This document shows positions 55,211-63,119 of a DNA stretch of 64,000 nucleotides, one piece after another. A program made the translations under genes and the position numbers. The notes below the pieces were generated by a model. It did not search any database. It saw nothing but the letters and a program-made list of their open reading frames with translations, and had not been told where the DNA came from. Every line of letters begins with the position of its first letter. Position 1 is the stretch's first letter. Source of the DNA: Seongchinamella unica (GTDB taxonomy: Bacteria > Pseudomonadota > Gammaproteobacteria > Pseudomonadales > Halieaceae); contig NZ_SMSE01000002.1 in the NCBI RefSeq assembly GCF_004354085.1, forward strand, positions 496,001 to 560,000, given 5' to 3'.

Positions 55211-56863
55211 CTACATGTTCGGGTAATTGGGTCCGCCGAAGCCCTCCGGCGTTATCCAGACAATATTCTGCGAGGGATCCTTGATGTCGCAGGTCTTGCA
55301 GTGCACACAGTTCTGAGCGTTGATCTGGAAGCGCTTGCCGTTCTCGTCCTCAACGATCTCGTATACGCCCGCAGGACAGTAACGCTGGGCCGGCTCGTCC
55401 CACCTGGGCAGGTTCACCGACAGGGGGATGTCCGCATCTTTCAGGGTCAGGTGGCAGGGCTGGTCTTCCTCGTGGTTGGTGTTGGAGAGGAACACCGATG
55501 ACAGGCGGTCGAAGCTGATCTTGTTGTCCGGCTTGGGATACTCGATCTGCTTGCTGTCGGCAGCGGGTTTCATGGCCGCGTAGTCCTGCTTGTCATCTTT
55601 GAGGGTGAAAGGCAGTTTGCCACCGAAGACGTTCTGGTCCAGCCAGACCAGTGCCGAGCCGATCAGAATGCCGAACTTGTGCATGAAGCCGGAGAAGTTG
55701 CGGGTGGTGTACAGCTCCTCGTAGGCCCAGGAGTCCTCGAACCTGCTGGCAAATGAATCCAGGTCTGCCTGGCGTTCGTCGCCCTGGGAAAGGGCTTCCA
55801 CTACTGCTTCTGCGGCCACCATGCCGCTCTTCATGGCGGTATGGTTGCCCTTGATTTTTACCGAGTTCAGGGTGCCGGCATCGCAGCCGATGATCAGACC
55901 GCCAGGGAAGTGCATCCTGGGCAGTGAGTTATAGCCCCCCTTGGTGATTGCCCGGGCACCGTAGGTAATACGGGTACCGCCCTCCAGCAACGTGCTCACG
56001 GTGGGGTGGTGCTTCCAGCGCTGGAACTCTTCGAAAGGGCTCAGGTGCGGATTGGAGTAATTGAGGTCGGTGATCAGCCCGAGGTAGACCTGGTTGTTCT
56101 CCGCGTGGTAGAGGAAACCGCCACCGGTGGCGCCGTGCTCGGACAGTGGCCACCCCAGTCCGTGTTCGACAGTGCCCTCGTTGTGCCTGGCCGGATCGAT
56201 CTCCCAGATTTCCTTTATGCCAATGCCGTAGTGCTGGGGGGCTTTACCCGCATCCAGGCCGAACTTTTCGATCAGCTGCTTGCCCAGGTGGCCGCGGCAA
56301 CCTTCCGCAAACAGGGTGTACTTGGCATGCAGTTCCATGCCGGGCATGTAGGAGTCCTTGTGGCTGCCATCCTCGGCGACACCCATGTCGCCGGTGGCAA
56401 TACCCTTGACGCTGCCATCCTCGTTAAACAATACCTCGGCGGCGGCGAAGCCCGGGTAGACCTCTACTCCGAGCCCTTCGGCCTGTTCTGCCAGCCAGCG
56501 GCAGACATTACCCATGGAGACAATGTAATTACCCTCATTGTGAGTGGGCTTGGGGATCATGAAGTTGGGCAGGGTGATCGCGCCGGTGGCGCTGGTGTAG
56601 AAGTAGAATTTGTCGCCCTTGACCGCGGTGTTTACCGGTGCGCCCAGTTCCTTCCAGTTGGGGAACAATTCGTCGAGGGCTCGGGGCTCCAGAACGGCGC
56701 CGGAGAGGATGTGGGCGCCGACCTCCGAGCCTTTTTCAACCACGCATACCGTGATTTCCTGTTCTTTCTCCTGGGCAAGTTGCATGATGCGACAGGCGGC
56801 CGACAGACCGGCGGGGCCGGCACCGACAATCACAACATCAAATTCCATCGATTCACGTTCCAC
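55211..56863 (-). CDS. etfD: Electron transfer flavoprotein-ubiquinone oxidoreductase
   Basis: A 550-residue membrane-associated protein that passes electrons from ETF to ubiquinone. It has the FAD-binding VIVGAGPAGLSAACRIM, a central ubiquinone-binding hydrophobic region and the C-terminal 4Fe-4S motif CVHCKTCDIKDP with a more distal Cys in YCPAGVYEI. The start is GTG 56863 with AGAGGA eight bases upstream; ATG five codons later (MEFDVVIVG) is an alternative. It is divergent from etfBA, with 317 bases between, and together they form the complete electron path from acyl-CoA dehydrogenases to the quinone pool. Confidence 0.96.
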   Translation of the reverse strand: MERESMEFDVVIVGAGPAGLSAACRIMQLAQEKEQEITVCVVEKGSEVGAHILSGAVLEPRALDELFPNWKELGAPVNTAVKGDKFYFYTSATGAITLPNFMIPKPTHNEGNYIVSMGNVCRWLAEQAEGLGVEVYPGFAAAEVLFNEDGSVKGIATGDMGVAEDGSHKDSYMPGMELHAKYTLFAEGCRGHLGKQLIEKFGLDAGKAPQHYGIGIKEIWEIDPARHNEGTVEHGLGWPLSEHGATGGGFLYHAENNQVYLGLITDLNYSNPHLSPFEEFQRWKHHPTVSTLLEGGTRITYGARAITKGGYNSLPRMHFPGGLIIGCDAGTLNSVKIKGNHTAMKSGMVAAEAVVEALSQGDERQADLDSFASRFEDSWAYEELYTTRNFSGFMHKFGILIGSALVWLDQNVFGGKLPFTLKDDKQDYAAMKPAADSKQIEYPKPDNKISFDRLSSVFLSNTNHEEDQPCHLTLKDADIPLSVNLPRWDEPAQRYCPAGVYEIVEDENGKRFQINAQNCVHCKTCDIKDPSQNIVWITPEGFGGPNYPNM

Positions 56864-57069
56864 TGCGGTGTCCTCTCTTGTTTAGGGCTGTGGCCGGGCG
56901 TGGGCCTGACCGCTCCTTTGGCTTGTGTTACGGGCTTACAGTGGCTGTCGCCCGTACTCCAAAGGGGCGCAAGTATATAATTTTAATGGATAAAAGGCCA
57001 TCATAGCGATGAATGGTGGATATCCTTGATCTGTCTCATTTGGACAACTTTCCTGTCGCCCAGGGCTAT

Positions 57070-57084
57070 TGACCCCGGGGGTCA
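57070..57084 (+). promoter_or_regulatory. Palindrome overlapping a putative etfBA promoter
   Basis: TGACCCC-G-GGGGTCA is a perfect palindrome with 7-bp arms, 96 bases before etfB. It overlaps a TTGACC (57069-57074), which with CAAGAT (57092-57097) forms a weak promoter pair at 17 bases spacing. It is a candidate operator; no regulator gene is adjacent. The rest of the 317-base gap between the divergent etf operons is otherwise featureless, with an AT-rich stretch at 56971-56996. Confidence 0.4.
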
Positions 57085-57180
57085 TTATGGGCAAGATACC
57101 CCGCCGAGCAAACATGTACCGGGCGTTTTTTGATCAGTCCGGCACCGCAAACCCACCCTTAATGATCTAATGGAGAATCC

Positions 57181-57933
57181 ATGAAGGTTCTTGTTGCCGT
57201 TAAGCGCGTCGTTGACTACAACGTCAAGGTTCGCGCCAAAGCCGATGGTAGTGATGTTGACCTGAATAATGTCAAGATGGCTATCAACCCCTTCTGTGAA
57301 ATTGCTGTCGAGGAGGCCGTACGCCTCAAGGAAGCAGGCACTGCGACTGAAGTTGTTGCTGTTTCCATCGGCGACAAGGCCTGTCAGGAGCAAATCCGTA
57401 CCGCGCTGGCGCTGGGCGCCGATCGCGGCATCCAGGTCGAGACCGAGGGCGCGGTAGAGCCCCTGGTCGTCGCCAAGCTGCTCAAGGGCGTTATCGAGAA
57501 GGAAGAGCCCCAACTGGTCATTCTCGGTAAGCAGTCCATCGATGGCGATAACAACCAGACCGGTCAAATGCTGGGCGCACTCACCGGTATGCCCCAGGGT
57601 ACCTTCGCTTCTGAAGTCGTGATTGACGGAGACAAGGTGAATGTGACCCGCGAGGTCGACGGCGGCCTGCAAACAGTTGCACTCACTCTGCCTGCCATTG
57701 TGACCACCGACCTGCGTCTCAACGAGCCCCGTTACGCTTCCCTGCCCAACATCATGAAGGCCAAGAAAAAGCCGCTGGACGTCTTTACCCCCGGTGATCT
57801 TGGCGTTGAGGTCACCTCTCACCTGACTCAGGTCAGCGTCGAGCCGCCCGCCGAACGTCAGGCCGGCATCAAGGTTGAAGATGTGGATCAGCTGATCGAC
57901 AAACTGAAAAACGAGGCGAAAGTAATCTCATGA
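57181..57933 (+). CDS. etfB: Electron transfer flavoprotein subunit beta
   Basis: The 250-residue beta subunit of the heterodimeric ETF, which binds AMP and accepts electrons from acyl-CoA dehydrogenases. It starts [14 protein letters not shown], and shows [15 protein letters not shown] (adenosine-binding region) and the C-terminal [19 protein letters not shown] segment, the conserved loop that contacts dehydrogenases. TGGAGA lies five bases before the ATG. It overlaps etfA by four bases (ATGA), as expected for subunits made in equal amounts. Confidence 0.97.
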   Translation: MKVLVAVKRVVDYNVKVRAKADGSDVDLNNVKMAINPFCEIAVEEAVRLKEAGTATEVVAVSIGDKACQEQIRTALALGADRGIQVETEGAVEPLVVAKLLKGVIEKEEPQLVILGKQSIDGDNNQTGQMLGALTGMPQGTFASEVVIDGDKVNVTREVDGGLQTVALTLPAIVTTDLRLNEPRYASLPNIMKAKKKPLDVFTPGDLGVEVTSHLTQVSVEPPAERQAGIKVEDVDQLIDKLKNEAKVIS

Positions 57934-58859
57934 GCACTCTGGTAATCGCAGAACACGACAATGGTTCCCTGAAGGGCGCCACCCTGAACGCAGTCACCGC
58001 TGCCCAGGCTATGGGTGCGGATATCGATATCCTGGTCGCAGGCGCCGGTTGTGATGGTGCAGCCCAGGCCGCCGCCGCTGTCGCCGGTGTCAACAAGGTG
58101 CTGGTTGCCGACAATGCAGTTTACGAACACCAGCTGGCAGAGAACGTCAGCCTGCTGGTCGCTGAACTGGGCGCGGGCTATGACAACATCATCGCTCCGG
58201 CAACAGCCAACGCAAAGAACACCATGCCCCGCGTTGCGGCCCTGCTGGACGTTGCCCAGATTTCGGAAATTACTTCCGTGGAATCTGCCGACACTTTCAA
58301 ACGCCCCATCTACGCCGGCAACGTTATTGCCACCGTCAAGAGCGCGGATGCCAAGAAGGTGATCACCGTCCGGACCACTGCATTCGATGCTGCGGCAGCC
58401 GAGGGCGGTTCCGCTGCGGTAGAAGCCGTTGATGCGGTCCACGACGCTGGCATTTCCTCCTTCGTCGGTGAGGAAGTGGCTGTATCCGACCGCCCTGAAC
58501 TCACCTCCGCTGCGGTAGTTATCTCTGGTGGTCGGGGTATGCAGAACGGCGAAAACTTCAAGTTGCTGGAGGGCATTGCCGACAAGCTGGGCGCTGCCAT
58601 CGGTGCCTCCCGCGCCGCGGTAGACGCCGGTTTCGTGCCTAACGACATGCAGGTAGGCCAGACCGGTAAGATCGTTGCACCTGACCTGTACATCGCCGTC
58701 GGTATTTCCGGTGCGATCCAGCACCTGGCGGGCATGAAGGACTCCAAGGTCATTGTTGCTATCAACAAGGACGAGGACGCCCCGATCTTCCAGGTGGCGG
58801 ACTACGGCCTGGTGGCCGACCTGTTTGACGCCTTGCCCGAGTTTGAAGGCAAACTGTAG
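57930..58859 (+). CDS. etfA: Electron transfer flavoprotein subunit alpha
   Basis: The 309-residue alpha subunit of ETF with the FAD-binding C-terminal domain (about 190-309). Conserved segments are [41 protein letters not shown] and [16 protein letters not shown], the FAD-binding signature. Length is the normal one. It follows etfB with an overlap. A strong bidirectional terminator lies 18 bases beyond the stop. Confidence 0.97.
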   Translation: MSTLVIAEHDNGSLKGATLNAVTAAQAMGADIDILVAGAGCDGAAQAAAAVAGVNKVLVADNAVYEHQLAENVSLLVAELGAGYDNIIAPATANAKNTMPRVAALLDVAQISEITSVESADTFKRPIYAGNVIATVKSADAKKVITVRTTAFDAAAAEGGSAAVEAVDAVHDAGISSFVGEEVAVSDRPELTSAAVVISGGRGMQNGENFKLLEGIADKLGAAIGASRAAVDAGFVPNDMQVGQTGKIVAPDLYIAVGISGAIQHLAGMKDSKVIVAINKDEDAPIFQVADYGLVADLFDALPEFEGKL

Positions 58860-58877
58860 GCGTTCAGTGCCGAAGTG

Positions 58878-58908
58878 AAAAAAACCGGCCCTGGTGGCCG
58901 GTTTTTTT
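58878..58908. terminator. Bidirectional terminator after etfA
   Basis: A 13-bp stem (AAAAAAACCGGCC / GGCCGGTTTTTTT) with loop CTGGT lies between the convergent etfA and antiporter genes. The runs of A and T at both ends make it usable from both directions. Confidence 0.92.
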
Positions 58909-58931
58909 ATGCCCGGCACCCCGGATCCGGG

Positions 58932-60101
58932 CTAATCGCGTCGCAGGCGGTCCGAGATCGCAATCGGGGTAGGGTAGTTGAGTACCACAATGTAGGAGGA
59001 GGCCAGCAGGGTGATAATCGTGGTGGCCTGTATCAGCAGCGAAGCTTCTTCGGAGATCAGGGCCGCGCCAATGGCTACATAGGCGATCAGCAGGGAAAAT
59101 TCCGACGCCTGCCCCAGCCGGAAGCCCAGGTCCCAGGCCAGGCTGCGCTTTTCGCTAACCCCTTTGAGGAGCCAGCGATAGGTGGTGGGTTTCACGACCA
59201 GCACCAGGGTCGCCAGCACCAGTGCGGGCAGCCACACCTGTTGCAGCATCGACAGGTCGAAGCGGGCGCCCACGGCGAAGAAAAACAGGATAAGGAAAAA
59301 ATCACGCAGTGGTTTCAGGTTGACGGCAATGTACTGCGAAATAGGGCTGGTGGCGATGGTGATCCCCGCAATAAAGGCGCCAATCTCCTCGGACAGGCCC
59401 ACTGCCTTGGCGGCTTCAGCCATGCCCAGGCACCAGCCCAGGGCGAGCAGAAAAATATACTCGTGGAAGCGGTCGAAACGGGCGATCAGTGGCAGTAATA
59501 CATAGCGCACGACGAACAGGGCAACGGCGACCAGTAACGGCAGGCCAAGCATCGACAGGGCTAAATCCATGCCCATACTGCCATCGCCACTGGAGGCGCT
59601 GAACAGGATCATCAACACGATAATCGCCAGCAAGTCCTGTAGTAACAACATGCCGATCATCAGTTCACCGATGTGGCGGTGATGGAGCACGGTGGTCGGT
59701 AATAACTTGATGCCGATGATGGTGGAAGAAAACATCATTGCCGCACCCACGATCAGGGCGTCGATGGTGCTGAAGCCGAACAGCTTTACCACCGAGAAGC
59801 CCATGGCCAGGAATATGGCAGAACTGGCGACTGCCACGACGGTGGACTTGCGCAGCGTGGACCACAGCGCCTGGGGTTGCATATCCAGGCCCAGCAGGAA
59901 CAGCAGGAAAATAATTCCGATATGACCGATGTCCGCCAGCAACTTGGTGTCGGTGACCAGTGAGAGCCCGTAGGGTCCGATAAAGGCGCCAAGGGCGATG
60001 TAGGCAATAATCAGCGGTTGGCGGGTCGCCAGGGCCAGCGACGCGAACACGGCCGCACCGGTGAAGATGAGGAAAAAGGAGAATGTGATGGATACATCCA
60101 T
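58932..60101 (-). CDS. Cation:proton antiporter, KefB-like membrane domain
   Basis: A 389-residue polytopic protein of the CPA2 (Na+/H+ exchanger) family with about 12 membrane helices. The key region of helix 5/6 is LLLQDLLAIIVLMILF (Gln-Asp) and the helix pair containing GAFIAGITIA follows. It lacks the C-terminal RCK/TrkA-N domain of KefB and KefC, since it ends with a short basic tail (DRLRRD), so it is a membrane-domain-only member. The transported ion (K+ or Na+) cannot be determined. GGGAG precedes the ATG by about ten bases. Confidence 0.88.
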   Translation of the reverse strand: MDVSITFSFFLIFTGAAVFASLALATRQPLIIAYIALGAFIGPYGLSLVTDTKLLADIGHIGIIFLLFLLGLDMQPQALWSTLRKSTVVAVASSAIFLAMGFSVVKLFGFSTIDALIVGAAMMFSSTIIGIKLLPTTVLHHRHIGELMIGMLLLQDLLAIIVLMILFSASSGDGSMGMDLALSMLGLPLLVAVALFVVRYVLLPLIARFDRFHEYIFLLALGWCLGMAEAAKAVGLSEEIGAFIAGITIATSPISQYIAVNLKPLRDFFLILFFFAVGARFDLSMLQQVWLPALVLATLVLVVKPTTYRWLLKGVSEKRSLAWDLGFRLGQASEFSLLIAYVAIGAALISEEASLLIQATTIITLLASSYIVVLNYPTPIAISDRLRRD

Positions 60102-60150
60102 TCAGGCTTGGCTCCCGTTGCCTATGCTGCATTTTATGGCGCGATGTACA

Positions 60151-60312
60151 GCGGTCACTGGATTCCCGCTTTCGCGGGAATGACGATAAACAGCCGTCAC
60201 TGGATTCCCGCTTTCGCGGGAATGACGATAACAGCCGCCACTGGATTCCCGCTTTCGCGGGAATGACGATGTACAGCCGCCACTGGATTCCCGCCTCCGC
60301 GGGAATAGCGAT
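60151..60312 (+). repeat. Palindromic repeat array, 42-bp period
   Basis: Four tandem units with starts at 60158, 60200, 60241 and 60283 (period 41-42). Each has the core ATTCCCGC-N4-GCGGGAAT, an 8-bp hairpin, and spacers like GACGATAACAGCCGCCA. The loop is TTTC in three units and CTCC in the fourth. The core is the same palindrome as in the array at 19.2 kb, but the spacers differ. It follows the antiporter promoter side; the remainder of the 358-base gap (60313-60459) shows no other feature. Confidence 0.92.
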
Positions 60313-60459
60313 CATGGGCAGAGTGTAAACAACCCGTGGATGGATAGGAAATCTGTGCTGACGCCGCGAGCGAAGGCGGAAGAGGATGTCACCCCGGCGG
60401 CCGGGGTGAATGGTGCAGCAGCAGAGGCCGGCCCGGGGTGAGCTTGACTTCGCCTTGCC

Positions 60460-60891
60460 CTAGGCCCGGCGCCGGAACAAGGGCTGGGGCTGATCCGCAG
60501 AGGCCTGGTAGAACTCGCTGAAGTCCCCCAGACTCTCGAGGGCGTCTTCCAGTTCCGATTCGTCCTCGAACTGGAAGGCGTCGAACCCGCAGCGGGAGAG
60601 ATAGGTCAGCTGGTCGCGAATGAAATGCCCAACTGCACGCAACTCCCCCTGGTAGCCCCGTTCCCGTAACTCCCTGGCGTAGGAAAAACCCCGGCCATCC
60701 ATAAACGTCGGGAAGTTGACCAGCACCAGGGGAATGTCATCGATATGCTCGAGCAGAGGTGCAAGGGTCTCGCCAGGCTCCAGTACCACGGCGCGACGGG
60801 CGCGGTCTTCGCTCTGTAGCCATTGCTCAAGATCCAGGACCTCCGGACCGTGCTCTTCAACGATGGCTCCGTTTTTAATGATCCTGGGCAT
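60460..60891 (-). CDS. DUF934 domain protein
   Basis: A 143-residue protein with the DUF934 pattern: N-terminal PRIIKNGAIVEE, central LVNFPTFMDGRGFSYARELRERGYQGELRAVGHF (split by a loop) and the acidic segment FEDESELEDAL. This family is found almost only next to sulfite/nitrite reductase genes, consistent with its position here: the start lies 17 bases inside the 3' end of the cysI gene. The role is unknown; a part in electron delivery or assembly has been suggested by context only. AAGGAG precedes ATG 60891. Confidence 0.9.
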   Translation of the reverse strand: MPRIIKNGAIVEEHGPEVLDLEQWLQSEDRARRAVVLEPGETLAPLLEHIDDIPLVLVNFPTFMDGRGFSYARELRERGYQGELRAVGHFIRDQLTYLSRCGFDAFQFEDESELEDALESLGDFSEFYQASADQPQPLFRRRA

Positions 60892-62539
60892 ATACGCGCT
60901 CCTTGAAGGGGTCGATGCCGACGCGGCGGTAGGTATCGAGAAATGTTTCCCCGGCCTGGCGCAATTCGACATAGGTGGTCAGTAGTTTATCCATGACCTG
61001 TGGCATGTCCTCCTGCCTGAAGGATGGGCCGAGGATTTTACCGATGGAGGTATCCTTGCCCTGGTTACCTCCCAGGCTGACCTGGTAGAACTCCTGGCCC
61101 TTTTTGTCCACGCCGAGAATACCGATGTGGCCGATGTGGTGGTGGCCACAGGCGTTCATGCAACCGCTGATGTTCAGCTCGAGTGGACCCAGGTCATACA
61201 CGTAATCCATGTCGTCAAAGCGGGCCTGGATGGCCTCAGCCACCGGAATCGACTTGGCATTTGCCAGTGAGCAGTAATCGCCTCCCGGGCAGCAGATCAC
61301 GTCGGTCAGATAGCCGATGTTGGCGGTGGCCAGCCCGGCCTTCTGCAGGCTTTGCCACAACTCGTACAGGGCTGCCTGCTCCACATCAGCCAGCACCAGG
61401 TTCTGCTGGTGGGTGGTGCGAATCTCGCCGAAGGAATAGCGGTCAGCCAGGTCTGCGACCAGTTCCAGTTGTTTGTCGGTTACATCTCCCGGGGCGTAGC
61501 CGGTGGCCTTGAGGGAGATAGTGACGATACGGTAGCCCGCGACCCGGTGCTCACGCGTATTGCGCTTTACCCAGTTGGCAAAAATGGGGTCGTTCTGACA
61601 CTGCGCCTGCAGGGTATTTTGCGCCGCACTGGCATCCAGTGACGCGTAATCCGGTGCGGTAAAGAAGGAACGGGCGCGTTCGATTTCTTCGCCTGTGAGG
61701 GTGCTGGGGCCGTTCTTGATTGGCGCCCATTCGTGTTCGACCGCTTCCCGAAAGGCCTCTATGCCCATGGCCTTCACCAGGATCTTGATCCGCGCCTTGT
61801 ACTTGTTGTCGCGGCGACCGTGTTGGTTGTAGACCCGCAGAATGGCTTCCAGGTAGGTGAGCAGATGCTCCGCCGGCAGGAAATCGCAGATTTCAACACC
61901 GATGACCGGCGTCCGGCCCAGGCCACCGCCGACAACGACGCGGAAGCCGGTCTCGCCAGCGGCGTTATGGACCACCTCTACGCCGATATCATGGGAGTGA
62001 ATGGCGGCCCGGTCCTGCCTGCTGCCACACACCGCGATCTTGAATTTGCGCGGCAGGAAGGCGAATTCCGGATGCAGGGTAGACCACTGGCGGATAATCT
62101 CGCACCAGGGGCGGGGATCTTCCAGTTCATCGGTGGCGACTCCGGCGAACTGGTCGGTAGTGGTATTGCGAATACAGTTACCGGAGGTCTGGATCGCGTG
62201 CATCTGCACGGAAGCCAGCTCGGCCAGTATATCGGGCACCTCGCCCAGTTGCGGCCAGTTGAACTGGATGTTCTGGCGTGTGCTGATATGCACATAACCC
62301 TTGTCGAAATCCCGTGACAACTGGGCAATCTTGCGGAGCTGGCGTGTATTCATGAGGCCATAGGGCACGGCAACTCGCAGCATGGGGGCGAGACGTTGCA
62401 CGTAAAGCCCGTTTTGCAGGCGTAGGGGCAGGAATTGTTCTTCGCTGAGTTCGCCGTCCAGAAAGCGCTGGGTCTGGTCCCGGTATTGGGCCACCCGCTC
62501 ATCAACTATTTTCTGGTCGTACTCGTCGTAAACGTACAT
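60875..62539 (-). CDS. cysI: Nitrite/sulfite reductase hemoprotein (CysI-like)
   Basis: A 554-residue siroheme and 4Fe-4S enzyme, probably the assimilatory sulfite reductase beta component. The cluster cysteines are Cys417-x5-Cys423 (CCPGGDYC) and Cys460-x3-Cys464 (GCMNACG), the canonical pattern; the two ferredoxin-like repeats and siroheme-binding Arg/Lys residues surround them. No flavoprotein partner (CysJ) lies adjacent, so the electron donor may be ferredoxin or a distant flavoprotein. Nitrite reductase activity cannot be excluded from sequence. AGGA lies about eight bases before the ATG. The DUF934 gene overlaps its end. Confidence 0.93.
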   Translation of the reverse strand: MYVYDEYDQKIVDERVAQYRDQTQRFLDGELSEEQFLPLRLQNGLYVQRLAPMLRVAVPYGLMNTRQLRKIAQLSRDFDKGYVHISTRQNIQFNWPQLGEVPDILAELASVQMHAIQTSGNCIRNTTTDQFAGVATDELEDPRPWCEIIRQWSTLHPEFAFLPRKFKIAVCGSRQDRAAIHSHDIGVEVVHNAAGETGFRVVVGGGLGRTPVIGVEICDFLPAEHLLTYLEAILRVYNQHGRRDNKYKARIKILVKAMGIEAFREAVEHEWAPIKNGPSTLTGEEIERARSFFTAPDYASLDASAAQNTLQAQCQNDPIFANWVKRNTREHRVAGYRIVTISLKATGYAPGDVTDKQLELVADLADRYSFGEIRTTHQQNLVLADVEQAALYELWQSLQKAGLATANIGYLTDVICCPGGDYCSLANAKSIPVAEAIQARFDDMDYVYDLGPLELNISGCMNACGHHHIGHIGILGVDKKGQEFYQVSLGGNQGKDTSIGKILGPSFRQEDMPQVMDKLLTTYVELRQAGETFLDTYRRVGIDPFKERVYAQDH

Positions 62540-62730
62540 CTGGGGATCCTGTTGTTCTTGGGCCGTGCTGTAGCCGGCATCGGGAGGCGGTACATTAGCA
62601 GAAACGCGCGGGCTTAAATAGTCATAATATTCATATGGTTAGAACGAATGGTTAGGATGCTTTATGGGCTTGGGATTCCAGGCTGAGCTGCTATAATGGC
62701 GCCGCCCAAGACCGCCAGAGGAGCGACAAA

Positions 62731-62853
62731 ATGAGCGAAGAAACCAACAACAAGGACGCCGGCGACGGCACTGCTGACGCGATCGCCGCCACCGCGGTTA
62801 TCTCACTGGTTGTTCTGACCTTGTACATCTGGCTGTCGGGAATGCCTTCCTGA
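62731..62853 (+). CDS. 40-residue single-helix membrane protein
   Basis: A short frame that starts MSEETNNKDAGDGTADA and ends with one membrane helix (IAATAVISLVVLTLYIWL) and a short tail SGMPS. The ribosome binding site GAGGAG (62718-62723) is seven bases before the ATG. A tail-anchored inner-membrane protein with acidic cytoplasmic part is likely. Function unknown. It is convergent with the DUF2970 gene, with 21 bases between, and divergent from cysI. Confidence 0.72.
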   Translation: MSEETNNKDAGDGTADAIAATAVISLVVLTLYIWLSGMPS

Positions 62854-62874
62854 AGCCATTGGGCGGGCCGCTGT

Positions 62875-63102
62875 CTAGTTGCCCGCCCCCTTGAGTACCA
62901 ACTGCACAATCACCACCATTACCGCGATGAATCCCAGGGTGAAAATAATCCCGGCGGCGATGAACACCCCCGCCCGGCCCTGATTGAAGTCACGCTCGCG
63001 GTTTTTACTGCTCTGCACGCCCAGTCCCGCCGCGAAAACGCTCGAGATGACCTGCAGTGGGTTGAGGGACTGTTTCTTCTTGCCCTCGTTGTTGTCAGTC
63101 AT
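62875..63102 (-). CDS. DUF2970 domain protein
   Basis: A 75-residue protein with an N-terminal segment NPLQVISSVFAAGLGVQ, a central basic QSSKNRERDF and one membrane helix (about 48-70). This is the DUF2970 pattern, a short inner-membrane family common in gammaproteobacteria and betaproteobacteria without known function. AGGAAC lies in front of the ATG. It is the downstream neighbour of metH on the same strand, 17 bases away. Confidence 0.88.
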   Translation of the reverse strand: MTDNNEGKKKQSLNPLQVISSVFAAGLGVQSSKNRERDFNQGRAGVFIAAGIIFTLGFIAVMVVIVQLVLKGAGN

Positions 63103-63119
63103 CGCTGTTCCTGCTCCAG

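Noticed and set aside
57888-58919. A 343-codon frame antisense to etfA
   Set aside because: It runs through the terminator after etfA and is a shadow of the etfA codon pattern.
59665-60315. A 216-codon frame running from the second repeat array into the antiporter gene
   Set aside because: Its first third is translated repeat, and the rest is out of frame with the antiporter.
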